From positions 5,927,001-5,991,000 of the forward strand of contig NZ_AP025667.1 of assembly GCF_022846655.1 (NCBI RefSeq): a stretch of DNA of 64,000 nt. Direction: 5' to 3'. Under the pieces are notes generated by a model that ran no database searches, had not been told where the DNA came from, and saw nothing but the letters and a program-made list of their open reading frames with translations. The stretch is from Streptomyces seoulensis (GTDB taxonomy: Bacteria > Actinomycetota > Actinomycetes > Streptomycetales > Streptomycetaceae). Below are positions 1-10,490 of this stretch, one piece after another. Within the stretch, counting starts at the first letter, position 1. Each line of letters starts with the position of its first letter. The position numbers and the translations under genes were made by a program.

Positions 1-258
1 CGGCCTCTCGGCGGCCGGAGACTCCCCGGAGTCTCCGGCGCGCGGCCAGTCGGAGGCCGGAGGCGTCGGGGCCGGGTCGGCGGGCGACTGCTCGGAGGCG
101 GCGGGCTCCCGCGGCTCGCCGGCCGGCGGCCACGCGGGGCGCGTCGGCGGGGCGTGGTCCGGCCGGGGCGGCGGCGTGGCCCCCGCCGCGCCGCCCGCTC
201 CCGCGCCTTCCTCCCAGCGCTGAGTGTCCTCGTTCCAGTACCGCTCTCCCCCGCTCAT
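1..258 (-). CDS. Proline-rich protein of unknown function, N-terminal part only
   Basis: The open frame runs off the left edge; only the first 86 codons are visible. The ATG at 258 is preceded by a strong AGGAGGGG ribosome binding site. The product begins MSGGERYWNEDTQRWEEG and continues as a Pro/Ala/Glu/Ser-rich segment with no membrane helix yet. A Tyr-Trp-Asn-Glu opening followed by a proline-rich stretch is a common cytoplasmic tail of actinobacterial membrane proteins, but that is inference. It starts 25 bp after the stop of the 115-aa gene upstream, so it is probably the third gene of that operon. Function unknown. Confidence 0.6.
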   Translation of the reverse strand, partial: MSGGERYWNEDTQRWEEGAGAGGAAGATPPPRPDHAPPTRPAWPPAGEPREPAASEQSPADPAPTPPASDWPRAGDSGESPAAERP

Positions 259-283
259 CGCGGCCCCCCTCCTGGTCTTCCGG

Positions 284-631
284 TCACATTCCGAGCAGTC
301 CGGCCACGGCACCCGCCGAGGCGAGCACGCTGAGCAGGGCCTGGGAGTCGTCCAGCGACTGACGCAGGCGCTCCCGGCGGGTGGGGCCCGCCTGGCCGGT
401 ACGGGCGATCTCGGCCTCGGTCTCGGCGAGCGCCTCGTCCAGCGCGGCCGTCTGCTCGGTGCTCCGCACCCGCTCCAGGTCGGCCCGCAACTCCTTCACC
501 GCTTGGAGGAGTTCCCGGTCGGCCGGTGCGCCCGTGCCGTGGTGGTGGCTCTCGGCGCGGGCGTGGCTGCCGATGGCGAAGGTGCTCCCCGACACGTCCC
601 CGATGCGTACGTTCGGCTCCTCACCGGTCAT
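284..631 (-). CDS. Small hypothetical protein with GSTFA-GSHA motif and coiled coil
   Basis: A 115-aa protein I do not recognise. Residues 7-24 carry a Gly-rich segment ending GSTFAIGSHA, followed by a His-rich patch (residues 28-31). Residues 38-100 are Leu/Glu/Arg-rich and look like a coiled coil. The C-terminus (SVLASAGAVAGLLGM) is hydrophobic. The ATG overlaps the stop of the upstream 571-aa gene (ATGA), so the two are translationally coupled. The same Gly-rich segment sits at the C-terminus of that upstream protein, and the two copies are alike at the DNA level too (about 560-616 versus 676-740). No enzymatic motif is visible. Confidence 0.75.
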   Translation of the reverse strand: MTGEEPNVRIGDVSGSTFAIGSHARAESHHHGTGAPADRELLQAVKELRADLERVRSTEQTAALDEALAETEAEIARTGQAGPTRRERLRQSLDDSQALLSVLASAGAVAGLLGM

Positions 632-2343
632 GTCCCGGCTCCCTTCTGCGGCGCGGGCGCGGGCGCGCCCGTCGCGGATGCGTGGCTGCCGACCGCGAAG
701 GTGCTGCCCTCGACCCGGCCGATGTGCACGTCACCGTTGCTGATGTTGACGACCTTGCGGACGAACTCGCCCGTCTCGTAACCGGATTCGGCGAGCGCGG
801 ACCGTACGCCGTCGGCCACCCGGTCCTGCACGCCCCGCAGATAGCGGGCGACGTCCATCTCCTGGAACAGCGAGCCGACGGGCGTGGAGCCCAGTTCGCG
901 CACCGAGAGGGCGGGGCCGTCCGGGAGGGCGCCCGCGTAGCCGCCGGTCAGCAGCCGCCACCCGTACACCAGGCCCCGGCCGAGCTGGGCGAGGGCGCGG
1001 CCCGCCGAGCCCGGTACCAGGACGAGGGCGGTGACGGCCTTGCCGAGGGCGTTGTTGTTGCGGAACCGGTGGGCCGTCCGGTCGGCGTCCTTGAAGTCCT
1101 CGCGCACCGGCGTCAGCACGTGCGGGGCGATCTCCAGCATCAGCATGCCGCCCTGGGTGTGGACCCGGACGTACACGGTGACGACCAGTTCCTCCTCCCA
1201 GCCGCCGACCCGCACGCGCAGGAAGTGCCGCCGCTTCTCGGCGCCCTCCTCCACCGCCCGCGCCCGGTGCTCCTCGAACGCCTGCGGGGTGTACGGGGCC
1301 TGGTCACGGGTGAGCAGCCCCTCCACCGGGAGGAACACGCACTCGTCGATCTCCAGCCGGCGCAGCCGGTCCCGGACGCCGGGGCCCGCGTACTCGGCCG
1401 GGACCCGCAACTGCTCCAGCCGGGGCCGGATCTTCTCCAGGATCGCCCGGTTGCTGAGCGGCTGCCGCTCCTTCCTCAGCTCGTCCGGCTTGAGTTCGAC
1501 GGCCAGCACCCAGGTGTCGTACGCGTCTCCGGCGCCGCAGAACGGGCGTGCCTCGTGGTACATGACCAGCGGGGCGTGCTGCTCCAGCCGGACGCGCCGG
1601 CCCAGCCGCTGGAAGCGGGGGCCCGGTGCCTGCTCGGCGGGGTCGGAGGCGACGTCCGGGAAGCGCCGCGGGGAGAGCTCGGCCGCCAGGGCCCGGCTGA
1701 ACTGGGTGCGCTGGGCATGGACGCACACCGCGATCAGCGCGAGCACGACCAGCGCGAACCACGCCTGCCAGACCTCCACGGCGGGGCTGAGCGAGTCGGA
1801 GAAGTCCTCGGGGCTGCCGTACCCGTACGGGTCGTACGCCGGCTCGTCGGACGCGCCCCCGCCGAACGCGGAGAAGACGGTGAGGACGAACAGCGCGGCG
1901 AACCACGCGCGGCCCCACCACCGCGCCAGGAAGGCGAGGACCAGGCGGTACAGCGGCGGCCGTTCGGCCCGCCCGCGCAGCCACGGGGCGAGCGCGAGCC
2001 AGATGCTGGGCCACAGGAACAGTGCGAGCAGCCCGCCGCTGAGCAGCATGCCCACCAGCCACAGCCCGGCGATCGCCCCGGCCCACAGGAGCTCCTGCCG
2101 CCGGGCCCGCAGCGCGTGCGCGAGCACCCTGGCCGCGTCGAAGCCGAGCGAAGGCGCCACGATCCGCTGTTCGTTGAGGTGGAGTTCCTCGATGACGCGG
2201 TCCCGGTAGCCGGAGTCCAGGTAGGTGCCCGCGCACAGCAGCCGGGTCGCCTCGCTCGTGTGCGGCGGCGCGGGCGGCGGATGGTCCGGCGCCCCCTCGG
2301 CCGTGGTCCGGTCCGCCTGGCCCGGCACGTGAGCACTGCTCAT
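628..2343 (-). CDS. Multi-pass membrane protein with C-terminal GSTFA-GSHA motif
   Basis: A 571-aa protein of unknown function and first gene of the operon. The ATG at 2343 has a GGGGGATGG ribosome site. A Pro-rich N-terminal tail is followed by hydrophobic segments at about residues 84-122 (probably two helices), 146-162 and 192-211. Then comes a long soluble region (about 212-535) with no motif I can name. The protein ends with a glycine-rich segment (536-555) whose core is GSTFAVGSHA, then a Pro/Ala tail. This core is nearly identical to residues 15-24 of the downstream coupled protein. A segment shared between the end of one product and the start of the next suggests the two interact; that is inference. 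Confidence 0.75.
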   Translation of the reverse strand: MSSAHVPGQADRTTAEGAPDHPPPAPPHTSEATRLLCAGTYLDSGYRDRVIEELHLNEQRIVAPSLGFDAARVLAHALRARRQELLWAGAIAGLWLVGMLLSGGLLALFLWPSIWLALAPWLRGRAERPPLYRLVLAFLARWWGRAWFAALFVLTVFSAFGGGASDEPAYDPYGYGSPEDFSDSLSPAVEVWQAWFALVVLALIAVCVHAQRTQFSRALAAELSPRRFPDVASDPAEQAPGPRFQRLGRRVRLEQHAPLVMYHEARPFCGAGDAYDTWVLAVELKPDELRKERQPLSNRAILEKIRPRLEQLRVPAEYAGPGVRDRLRRLEIDECVFLPVEGLLTRDQAPYTPQAFEEHRARAVEEGAEKRRHFLRVRVGGWEEELVVTVYVRVHTQGGMLMLEIAPHVLTPVREDFKDADRTAHRFRNNNALGKAVTALVLVPGSAGRALAQLGRGLVYGWRLLTGGYAGALPDGPALSVRELGSTPVGSLFQEMDVARYLRGVQDRVADGVRSALAESGYETGEFVRKVVNISNGDVHIGRVEGSTFAVGSHASATGAPAPAPQKGAGT

Positions 2344-2655
2344 GCCATCCCCCGATGCATGGAAGTCCCTCGCCCACGAGAAGGTGGACGCGACCGCCGA
2401 GCATAGAGGGCTGACGGCGGGTCAGGGAACCGGAATTCGCCCGCCCGTCGACTCCCGGACGCGGGGGCGGAGCCGGGCGCGAGCAGGGCCGGCCCGACGG
2501 CCGGTGGTCGCGGGCGCGGGCGTGGCCGCGGCGGCCGGAACCGCACCCTCCGCGCCGCCGCCCCCACCCCGGAGCGCGTAGCATCGCCCTCCACCCCCCA
2601 CCGATAATCAACTCCGGTCCGATAGAACCGAGTTGTCCACTTCTAGGAGCCGTGC
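2344..2655. promoter_or_regulatory. Divergent intergenic region with inverted repeat
   Basis: This 312-bp region separates the membrane-protein operon (minus) from the siderophore-interacting gene (plus). An imperfect inverted repeat at 2609-2635 (CAACTC ... GAGTTG arms with GGT/ACC inside) lies 20 bp before the plus-strand start and overlaps a possible promoter around GATAGAAC. It is a plausible operator. I see no iron-box palindrome of the DmdR/IdeR type, which one might expect for a siderophore gene. Confidence 0.35.
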
Positions 2656-3342
2656 ATGCCCGCGCTGCTGAACCCTGTCCTCGATCTGCTGATGCTCAGG
2701 GGCACCGTCACCGCCGTGGAGCGGTTCACCGCGCGGATGCGGCGCCTGCGGATCGAGAGCGACGCCCTGGCCGGGCTCGACGTGCTGCCGGGACAGCAGG
2801 TCCGGGTCCTGGTGGGCTCCGCGCTCACCCGGCGCACGTACTCGGTGTGGCGCTACGACCCTTCCGGCGCCGTCGAGCTGTGCGTCCTGGACCATGCCGG
2901 GGACGGCCCCGGCGCCCGCTGGGCGCGCGAGGCAGCCGTCGGAGACGAGGTGCGGATGGGCAAGCCGGAGGGCTCGTTCACGCTGCGCCCCGACGCCGCC
3001 CACCACGTCTTCGTCGGGGACGAGACGGCGTCCGTCGCCTTCGGCGCGATGCTCGCCGAACTGCCCGACGGGTCGCGGGTGTCGGGCTGCGTCGAGACGG
3101 ACACGGCGGCCGACCGGCTGCCGCTCCCCCACGCGGGCCGGCTCGACTGGGTGCTGCGCGGCGAGATCCCGCTGCCCGAGGCGGTGGGCCGGCTGGCGCC
3201 CGCGCCGGGCGGGGTGGCGTACGTCGCCGGTGAGGCGCGCACCGTGCAGGCGGTACGCCATGTGCTGCGGGACGCGGGCTGGGACCGGCGCTCGGTGCTG
3301 ACCAAGCCGTTCTGGGCGCCGGGCAAGCGCGGCCTGGAGTAG
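2656..3342 (+). CDS. Siderophore-interacting protein / ferric-siderophore reductase family
   Basis: A 228-aa FAD-binding protein of the SIP/ViuB family, which reduces imported ferric-siderophore to release iron in the cytoplasm. Visible features are an N-terminal beta-barrel (residues 14-60), the flavin-binding RRTYSVWRYD around 58-67, GDETASVAFGAMLAELP in the middle, and the family ending YVAGEARTVQAVRHVLRD...KPFWAPGKRG. The ATG at 2656 follows TAGGAGCC at a proper distance. It is slightly shorter than typical members (about 250-280 aa) but complete. It stands alone, with no transporter or siderophore biosynthesis genes nearby. Confidence 0.85.
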   Translation: MPALLNPVLDLLMLRGTVTAVERFTARMRRLRIESDALAGLDVLPGQQVRVLVGSALTRRTYSVWRYDPSGAVELCVLDHAGDGPGARWAREAAVGDEVRMGKPEGSFTLRPDAAHHVFVGDETASVAFGAMLAELPDGSRVSGCVETDTAADRLPLPHAGRLDWVLRGEIPLPEAVGRLAPAPGGVAYVAGEARTVQAVRHVLRDAGWDRRSVLTKPFWAPGKRGLE

Positions 3343-3352
3343 GCGACATGGG

Positions 3353-3388
3353 GACGGGCCCCGTCCGGAAGACCGGAGGGGGCCCGTC
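3353..3388. terminator. Bidirectional terminator between SIP gene and mdh
   Basis: Perfect 10-bp arms GACGGGCCCC (3353-3362) and GGGGCCCGTC (3379-3388) with a 16-nt loop lie between two convergent stop codons. Confidence 0.7.
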
Positions 3389-3406
3389 ACCGGGTACGCG
3401 CGGAGC

Positions 3407-4705
<1,299 letters not shown>

Positions 4706-5662
4706 TCACTTGGTGCAGCCGGTCCGCCCGGCCGCCAGGGTCACGCACGCCTCGGCCTCGCCCGCGCCGGTCACGGCCACCATCGGTGTGTACGCGATGG
4801 TGTCGCCGGCGGCGGTGACGTCACCGCGCTGAGCCGCCCGGCCCGCCGTGATCCGCACCTGGTCGCCCTGGGCGGCACCGGTGATCCGCCCCCAGGCGGC
4901 GCCGCAGGTGCTGCTGTAGCGGACCTCCAGCGTGGCCGCGCCGACCGTGGCGGTCCTGGCGGTGGTCACCAGGCCGCCGCCGCTGCATCCCATGGCTTCG
5001 GCGTCCTTGCCGGTGCAGCCGGCGCCCACGCACTTGACGCCGGGCGGCGGATCGGCCGCCCTGGTGGCGGTCGGCGAGGGCGAGTTCGCCGCGCGGGCCG
5101 CGCCCGCGCCCTCGTTCCGGCCGGTGAGCAGGAAGACGGTACCGATGACGACGAGTACGGCCGCGGCGCCCGCGACGAAGAGCAGGAGGCGGCGCCTGCC
5201 CTCGTGGGACTCGGCGGTCGCCGAGGACCGGCGCGCGTCCACCTCCGAAGCGGTGTCCGTCACCGTGCCCGCCGGGACGGTCCGGGTGCCGCCCGCCGCC
5301 TCGGCCTCGGCCCGCGCGCCGCCGAAGTCGCCCAGTTCGGCGCGGGCCTGGGTGATCCGGATCTGCTCCATGGTGCGGTCCTGGCGCATCTCGGCGCGGC
5401 TCCAGGCGCGTTCGGCCAGCTCCCACATGGTGGTGAGGTGGACCGGGCTGGTGCCGGTGACCTCGGCGAGCGCCGCGATCGCACCTCTGGGCGCGAGCAG
5501 CCGCCCGTTCAGATACCGCTCCCAGGACGTCTTGCTGTACCCGGTGCGGTCGGCCAGCGCGGCGACGCTCAGACCGCCCTGGTCCACGAGCCGCCGCAAC
5601 TGACCGGTGAACTCGCCGATCTGCGGATCGAGATCGTCCGGCAGCGCTTTCCAACGAGCCAT
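4706..5662 (-). CDS. Membrane-anchored HTH protein with C-terminal DUF2690 domain
   Basis: 318 aa starting MARWKALPDDLDPQIGEF, with GAGGGGGG upstream of the ATG at 5662; the frame is open further upstream but without coding character there. Residues 10-65 form an XRE/HTH_31-type DNA-binding domain (LSVAALADRTGYSKTSWERYLNGR). A linker follows, then one transmembrane helix at about residues 163-185 (RRLLLFVAGAAAVLVVIGTV). The outside part has several Cys residues (CVGAGCTGKDAEAMGC) and matches the DUF2690 extracellular domain seen fused to HTH domains in Streptomyces. The topology (cytoplasmic HTH, outside Cys-rich domain) suggests a one-component envelope sensor; the signal is unknown. Confidence 0.8.
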   Translation of the reverse strand: MARWKALPDDLDPQIGEFTGQLRRLVDQGGLSVAALADRTGYSKTSWERYLNGRLLAPRGAIAALAEVTGTSPVHLTTMWELAERAWSRAEMRQDRTMEQIRITQARAELGDFGGARAEAEAAGGTRTVPAGTVTDTASEVDARRSSATAESHEGRRRLLLFVAGAAAVLVVIGTVFLLTGRNEGAGAARAANSPSPTATRAADPPPGVKCVGAGCTGKDAEAMGCSGGGLVTTARTATVGAATLEVRYSSTCGAAWGRITGAAQGDQVRITAGRAAQRGDVTAAGDTIAYTPMVAVTGAGEAEACVTLAAGRTGCTK

Positions 5663-5904
5663 GTTTCCCCCCTCGTTGCTCCCCCGGCAGCACCGCGACA
5701 CCTCCCCGCGCCACGCCACCGCCCCCGCTCCACGGTAGCCCGCGGGAGGGGGGTCTTCATGACGTATCCGGCGAACTGCCCCTGTTCCGGCGCCGATCGA
5801 CCAGGTGTGGCAGAGCGCGGACACGGTGGCGGAACGGTCACCTCCGTGCCACAGCGCACGGACAGGCGTTGCCCGGCGCACCCGACGGCCGCCAGGGTGA
5901 AGTC

Positions 5905-5946
5905 CCGGCGGCTCGCCCCTGATCGGGGGTGGGGGCGAGCCGCCGG
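5905..5946. terminator. Terminator downstream of folD-DUF3017
   Basis: A 15-bp perfect stem (5905-5919 with 5932-5946, arms CCGGCGGCTCGCCCC / GGGGCGAGCCGCCGG) sits just after the DUF3017 stop codon. The rest of 5663-5961 contains no supported gene. Confidence 0.65.
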
Positions 5947-5961
5947 CCTACGCGTGGAAGG

Positions 5962-6426
5962 TCAGCCGGCCACGGTGAAGTGGAGCGTGTCCTTGAGGAA
6001 CGGGACCCGCAGCCAGGGGTCGGGCTGGACCATCAGGGCCAGCAGGACGATCGTGAGGCCCAGCACCCCGTAGGTGACGATGTCCGTGAACCGGGAGCGG
6101 ACGGCCAGCATGCCGACGCCGGGCAGCGTCCAGCGCAGCGCGGCGCCCGCCAGCAGGGCGGCACCGACCAGCAGCAGGCCGACACGGGTCACGTCGAGGG
6201 CGACCAGCAGCAGACCGAGCGCGGTGGCGGAGAGCACGACGAGCACGGGCCACTGCCGGGCGGGCGCCGGGGCGTCACCGGCCGCGGCCCGGCCGCCGCC
6301 CTCGGGACGGGCGGTGTCCTTGGTGAACAGCGGGAAGCGGCGGGTGATGCGCCTCGTACGCCCCTGGGCGTCGGGGGCGCTGATCGCGTCCCGCACCTGC
6401 GGCTCCCCGGAATCCTCAGCCGGCAC
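5962..6426 (-). CDS. DUF3017 small membrane protein
   Basis: A 154-aa protein with a basic cytoplasmic N-terminus (residues 1-55) and hydrophobic segments at about 58-80, 84-100 and 112-132. The pattern fits DUF3017, which in Streptomyces is encoded directly after folD. The start is GTG at 6426 and overlaps the end of folD by 11 bp, so the two are probably co-translated. Function unknown. Confidence 0.8.
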   Translation of the reverse strand: MPAEDSGEPQVRDAISAPDAQGRTRRITRRFPLFTKDTARPEGGGRAAAGDAPAPARQWPVLVVLSATALGLLLVALDVTRVGLLLVGAALLAGAALRWTLPGVGMLAVRSRFTDIVTYGVLGLTIVLLALMVQPDPWLRVPFLKDTLHFTVAG

Positions 6427-7270
6427 GGCGCTCCGCCGCCTCCACGACGTTGACCAGGAGCTGCGCGCGGGTCATCGGGCCCACGCCACCGGGGTTCGGG
6501 GAGATCCACCCGGCGACCTCGGCGACGTCCGGGTGGATGTCACCGACGATCTTGCCCTCGGCGTTGCGGGAGACACCGACGTCCAGCACGGCCGCGCCCG
6601 GCTTGATGTCCTCGGCGCGGATCAGGTGCGGGGAGCCGGCGGCCGCGATGACGATGTCGGCCTGCTTGAGGTGGGCGGCCAGGTCACGGGTGCCGGTGTG
6701 GCACTGGGTGACGGTGGCGTTCTCGCTGCGCCGGGTGAGCAGCAGCGGCATCGAGCGTCCGATGGTCACGCCACGGCCGACGACGACGACCTCGGCGCCC
6801 TTGGTCTCCACGCCGTACTGGCGCAGCAGGGTGAGCACGCCGTTGGGGGTGCAGGGCAGCGGCGCGGGCTCGTTGAGGACGAGGCGGCCGAGGTTCATGG
6901 GGTGCAGACCGTCGGCGTCCTTCTCCGGGTCCATCAGCTCCAGGATGCGGTTCTCGTCGATGCCCTTGGGCAGCGGGAGCTGGACGATGTAGCCGGTGCA
7001 GTCGGGGTCCTCGTTCAGCTCGCGGACGACCGCCTCGATCTCCTCCTGCGTGGCCGTCGCGGGCAGCTCACGCTGGATGGAGGCGATGCCGACCTGGGCG
7101 CAGTCGCGGTGCTTGCCCGCGACGTACTTCTGGCTGCCGGGGTCCTCACCGACCAGGACGGTGCCGAGGCCGGGCGTGATTCCCTTCTCCTTCAGCGCCG
7201 CCACGCGGGCGGTCAGATCGGACTTGATCGCGGCTGCGGTGGCCTTGCCATCGAGAATCTGGGCGGTCAT
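6416..7270 (-). CDS. folD: Bifunctional methylenetetrahydrofolate dehydrogenase / methenyltetrahydrofolate cyclohydrolase
   Basis: 284 aa, the standard FolD length, beginning [16 protein letters not shown] at the ATG at 7270; upstream in-frame codons are not part of the family. It converts 5,10-methylene-THF to 10-formyl-THF, which feeds purine synthesis (PurN and PurH, encoded nearby). Visible are the catalytic Lys region ([18 protein letters not shown]), the [15 protein letters not shown] signature, and the NADP-binding [23 protein letters not shown] segment ([13 protein letters not shown]). First gene of folD-DUF3017. Confidence 0.96.
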   Translation of the reverse strand: MTAQILDGKATAAAIKSDLTARVAALKEKGITPGLGTVLVGEDPGSQKYVAGKHRDCAQVGIASIQRELPATATQEEIEAVVRELNEDPDCTGYIVQLPLPKGIDENRILELMDPEKDADGLHPMNLGRLVLNEPAPLPCTPNGVLTLLRQYGVETKGAEVVVVGRGVTIGRSMPLLLTRRSENATVTQCHTGTRDLAAHLKQADIVIAAAGSPHLIRAEDIKPGAAVLDVGVSRNAEGKIVGDIHPDVAEVAGWISPNPGGVGPMTRAQLLVNVVEAAERRAG

Positions 7271-7365
7271 GGACCCATCCTCGCGGATGACGGGCCCCCG
7301 GTTCCAATCCGGTCCGCGTGGGCTGCGCCACCGTCGCGCCCCAGATGTCCGGCGATGATCGTTGA

Positions 7366-7424
7366 TGTTGCACTTGCACAACACATAGGGAATGCGGCTG
7401 GACAAGAAGTTGTGGCTCCACAAC
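7366..7424. promoter_or_regulatory. Pair of inverted repeats in the folD/RDD divergent promoter region
   Basis: 7366-7383 reads TGTTGCACTTGCACAACA, with 5-bp inverted arms enclosing a direct repeat of TTGCAC. 7409-7424 reads GTTGTGGCTCCACAAC, a perfect 7-bp inverted repeat around CT. The centres are 42 bp apart, about four helical turns, and both contain TTGTG/CACAA half-sites. They lie between folD (start 7270) and the RDD gene (start 7533). They look like a double operator for one dimeric regulator, identity unknown. Confidence 0.45.
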
Positions 7425-7532
7425 GATGAACGGCGCATACATCGCGGTCCGGTGGGGGGCAAACCGCTCAGATCTTGACGTTCCTCCGTGCTGTCCGCGT
7501 CGTTCCCGCAGTACCAACGGAGGAAACCAGCC

Positions 7533-8129
7533 ATGAGTTTCGGCTCGCCCCAGAACCCTTACGGTCAGCCGCAGGACCCCCAGCAGGGATACGGGCAGCC
7601 GCAGCAGCCCGGCTACCCGCAGGCCCCGCAGGGTGTGCCGCCGCAGCCGGGCTACGGCTACCCGCAGGCGCCCCCGGTCCCGCAGCAGGCGGGCTACGGC
7701 TACCCGCAGCAGCCCGGTTACGGCTACCAGCAGCCGCAGTACGCGAACTGGGGCCAGCGGTTCCTCAGCCGGCTGATCGACACCATCTGCTACATGGTGG
7801 TCTACGTGCCGCTCGTGGTCATCGGCGCGAAGGCGGAGATCCCGGCGCTCGCGCTCATCGGCTTCCTCTTCATGATCGGCTTCCTGATCTACCAGGTCAT
7901 CCAGGAGGGGAAGACGGGGCAGACGATCGGCAAGAAGATCGTCGGCACCCGCACGCTGAAGGAGGACACCGGCCAGCCGCTCGGCGGCGGCATGGCGTTC
8001 GTCCGCCAGCTCGCGCACATCCTCGACGGCCTGCCCTGCTACCTCGGCTACCTGTGGCCGGCGTGGGACTCCAAGAGCCAGACGTTCGCCGACAAGGTCT
8101 GCGGCTCGATCGTGATCGTCAGCAAGTAG
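7533..8129 (+). CDS. RDD-family membrane protein with Pro/Gln/Tyr-rich N-terminus
   Basis: 198 aa starting [19 protein letters not shown] at 7533, after an ACGGAGGAAA ribosome site. Residues 1-70 are repeats of GYGYPQ-like units (Pro, Gln, Tyr, Gly), a low-complexity cytoplasmic tail. Residues 75-195 form an RDD domain: [17 protein letters not shown] (Arg and Asp in the first helix), two further helices, [14 protein letters not shown] and a final segment. RDD proteins are small integral membrane proteins of mostly unknown transport or stress role. Ends at a strong terminator. Confidence 0.88.
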   Translation: MSFGSPQNPYGQPQDPQQGYGQPQQPGYPQAPQGVPPQPGYGYPQAPPVPQQAGYGYPQQPGYGYQQPQYANWGQRFLSRLIDTICYMVVYVPLVVIGAKAEIPALALIGFLFMIGFLIYQVIQEGKTGQTIGKKIVGTRTLKEDTGQPLGGGMAFVRQLAHILDGLPCYLGYLWPAWDSKSQTFADKVCGSIVIVSK

Positions 8130-8143
8130 ACGCGGTACGACAG

Positions 8144-8185
8144 GCGGCCGCCCGCTCCCCTTCCGCGAGGGGAGCGGGCGGCCGC
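8144..8185. terminator. Strong bidirectional terminator between RDD gene and purH
   Basis: A 17-bp perfect stem (8144-8160 and 8169-8185) with an 8-nt loop, followed by TTTT on the plus strand, between convergent genes. Confidence 0.9.
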
Positions 8186-8199
8186 TTTTCGCGCGTGGC

Positions 8200-9771
8200 T
8201 CAGTGGAAGAAGTGCCGCGTGCCCGTGAAGTACATGGTCACGCCCGCCTCCTTGGCGGCCTCCACGACCTGCTCGTCCCGGATCGAGCCGCCCGGCTGGA
8301 CGATGGCCCGCACTCCGGCGTCGATCAGGATCTGCGGTCCGTCGGGGAACGGGAAGAACGCGTCGGAGGCCGCGAAGGCGCCCCGCGCCCGCTCCTCGCC
8401 CGCCCGCTCGACGGCCAGCCTGCTGGAGTCGACGCGGTTGACCTGGCCCATGCCGACGCCGACCGAGGCACCGTCCTTGGCGAGCAGGATCGCGTTGGAC
8501 TTCACCGCCCGGCACGCCTTCCAGGCGAAGGCCAGCTCGGCCAGCTCGGCCGGGGAGAGCGCGTCACCGCTGGCCAGCGTCCAGTTGGCCGGGTCGTCGC
8601 CGTCCGCCTGGAGCCGGTCGGCCTCCTGGACCAGCACCCCGCCGTCGATCGGCTTGATCTCGACGGTGGCGGCGGGCCCGTGCGGGGCCTTGAGGACCCG
8701 GATGTTCTTCTTCCGGGCGAGGGCCTCCAGCGCGCCCTCCTCGTAGTCCGGCGCCACGATGACCTCGGTGAAGATCTCCGCGACCTGCTCGGCCAGCTCC
8801 TTGCTGACCGGCCGGTTCACCGCGATGACCCCGCCGAACGCGGACAGCGGGTCGCAGGCGTGCGCCTTGCGGTGCGCCTCGGCCACGTCCGCGCCGACCG
8901 CGATGCCGCAGGGGTTGGCGTGCTTGATGATCGCCACACAGGGCTCGTCGTGGTCGTACGCGGCACGGCGGGCGGCGTCCGTGTCCGTGTAGTTGTTGTA
9001 CGACATCTCCTTGCCGTGGAGCTGCTCGGCCTGCGCGAGGCCGTTCGCGCCCGGCTCGACGTACAGCGCGGCGGGCTGGTGCGGGTTCTCGCCGTAGCGC
9101 AGGGTGTGCGCGCGGTCCCAGGTGTCGCCGAGGAAGTCGGGGAACGGGGAGTCGTCGACCGGGGCGTACTCGGTGGCGAACCAGTCGGCCACGGCCACGT
9201 CGTAGGCGGCGGTGTGCCGGAACGCCTCGGCGGCCAGCCGCTTGCGGGTGGTGAGGTCGAAGCCGCCGTCCTTGACGGCGCCGAGGACGTCGGCGTACCG
9301 CTCGGGGCTGGTGACCACGGCGACCGAGGGGTGGTTCTTGGCGGCGGCGCGGACCATGGACGGGCCGCCGATGTCGATCTGCTCCACGCACTCGTCGGGC
9401 GAGGCGCCGGAGGCGACGGTCTCCCGGAACGGGTACAGGTTGACCACGACCAGGTCGAACGGCGTGACGCCCAGCTCGGTGAGCTGCTCGCGGTGGCTGT
9501 CCAGACGCAGGTCGGCGAGGATGCCCGCGTGCACCTTGGGGTGCAGGGTCTTGACCCGGCCGTCCAGGCACTCGGGGAAGCCGGTCAGCTCCTCGACCTT
9601 CGTCACGGGGACGCCGGCGGCGGCGATACGGGCGGCGGTGGAGCCGGTGGAGACCAGCTCGACCCCGGCCTCGTGCAGCCCGCGCGCGAGGTCTTCCAGG
9701 CCGGTCTTGTCGTAGACGCTGACGAGCGCCCGGCGAATGGGCCGCTTGGTGCTCTCGGCGGTGGCGGTCAC
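8200..9771 (-). CDS. purH: Bifunctional AICAR formyltransferase / IMP cyclohydrolase
   Basis: 523 aa, the normal PurH length; it catalyses the last two steps of IMP synthesis. The N-terminal MGS-like cyclohydrolase domain (residues 12-150) shows [21 protein letters not shown] and [15 protein letters not shown]. The transformylase domain follows with [17 protein letters not shown] and the family ending of FTGTRHFFH. Its ATG overlaps the purN stop (9768-9771), so purN and purH form a coupled operon. It uses 10-formyl-THF, linking it to folD upstream. Confidence 0.97.
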   Translation of the reverse strand: MTATAESTKRPIRRALVSVYDKTGLEDLARGLHEAGVELVSTGSTAARIAAAGVPVTKVEELTGFPECLDGRVKTLHPKVHAGILADLRLDSHREQLTELGVTPFDLVVVNLYPFRETVASGASPDECVEQIDIGGPSMVRAAAKNHPSVAVVTSPERYADVLGAVKDGGFDLTTRKRLAAEAFRHTAAYDVAVADWFATEYAPVDDSPFPDFLGDTWDRAHTLRYGENPHQPAALYVEPGANGLAQAEQLHGKEMSYNNYTDTDAARRAAYDHDEPCVAIIKHANPCGIAVGADVAEAHRKAHACDPLSAFGGVIAVNRPVSKELAEQVAEIFTEVIVAPDYEEGALEALARKKNIRVLKAPHGPAATVEIKPIDGGVLVQEADRLQADGDDPANWTLASGDALSPAELAELAFAWKACRAVKSNAILLAKDGASVGVGMGQVNRVDSSRLAVERAGEERARGAFAASDAFFPFPDGPQILIDAGVRAIVQPGGSIRDEQVVEAAKEAGVTMYFTGTRHFFH

Positions 9772-10406
9772 GGGATAACTACCTTTCGTCCCTCAATGCG
9801 ATGGCCGTTACGGGCGAGCCGCCCCACGACCTCGACGAGCAGCCTTCGCTCGACGTCCTTGATGCGCTCGTGCAGCGCGCTCTCGTCGTCCTCGTCCCGG
9901 ATCTCCACCACGCCCTGCGCGATGATCGGCCCGGTGTCGACGCCGTCGTCGACGAAGTGGACGGTGCAGCCGGTGACCTTGGCGCCGTACGCGAGCGCGT
10001 CGCGTACGCCGTGGGCCCCCGGGAAGCTCGGCAGCAGGGCCGGGTGGGTGTTGACGAACCGGCCGCCGAACCGGGCCAGGAACTCCTTGCCCACGATCTT
10101 CATGAAGCCGGCCGAGACCACGAGGTCGGGCTCGTGGGCGGCGACCGCCTCGGCGAGGGCCGCGTCCCACTCCTCGCGGCTCGCGTGGTCCTTCACCCGG
10201 CACACGAAGGTCGGCAGCCCGGCGCGCTCGGCGCGGGCCAGCCCCTCGATGCCGTCGCGGTCGGCCCCCACGGCGACGATCCGCGCGCCGTACGACTCGG
10301 CTCCGACGCGCTCGATCTCGTCCAGCAGGGCCTGCAGGTTGGTGCCGGAACCGGAGACCAGCACGACGAGGCGCCGGGCCGCTGGACCGGCGGGGGTGGC
10401 GGCCAC
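9768..10406 (-). CDS. purN: Phosphoribosylglycinamide formyltransferase
   Basis: 212 aa; transfers formyl from 10-formyl-THF to GAR in purine synthesis. Visible are [19 protein letters not shown] (phosphate-binding GSGTN), the catalytic [15 protein letters not shown] (Asn and His), and [14 protein letters not shown] with the catalytic Asp. First gene of purN-purH; starts with [19 protein letters not shown]. The 230-bp region upstream is shared with the divergent membrane-protein gene. Confidence 0.96.
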   Translation of the reverse strand: MAATPAGPAARRLVVLVSGSGTNLQALLDEIERVGAESYGARIVAVGADRDGIEGLARAERAGLPTFVCRVKDHASREEWDAALAEAVAAHEPDLVVSAGFMKIVGKEFLARFGGRFVNTHPALLPSFPGAHGVRDALAYGAKVTGCTVHFVDDGVDTGPIIAQGVVEIRDEDDESALHERIKDVERRLLVEVVGRLARNGHRIEGRKVVIP

Positions 10407-10490
10407 GATGAGGCCCTTTCTCGGGACGGCGGTGTGTCCGGCCGGCGTTTGTAGGGTTCTACGAATGCTTCGCGTCCCGCCATACGGGGA

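Noticed and set aside
14..39. Ten-base inverted repeat GCCGGAGACT / AGTCTCCGGC, terminator-like
   Set aside because: It lies inside the open reading frame of the partial first gene, whose coding frame continues through it.
526..2406. Long plus-strand open frame opposite the membrane-protein gene
   Set aside because: High-GC sequence gives long antisense frames; the translation is Arg/Gly-rich low complexity with no ribosome site, while the minus strand gives normal membrane-protein sequence.
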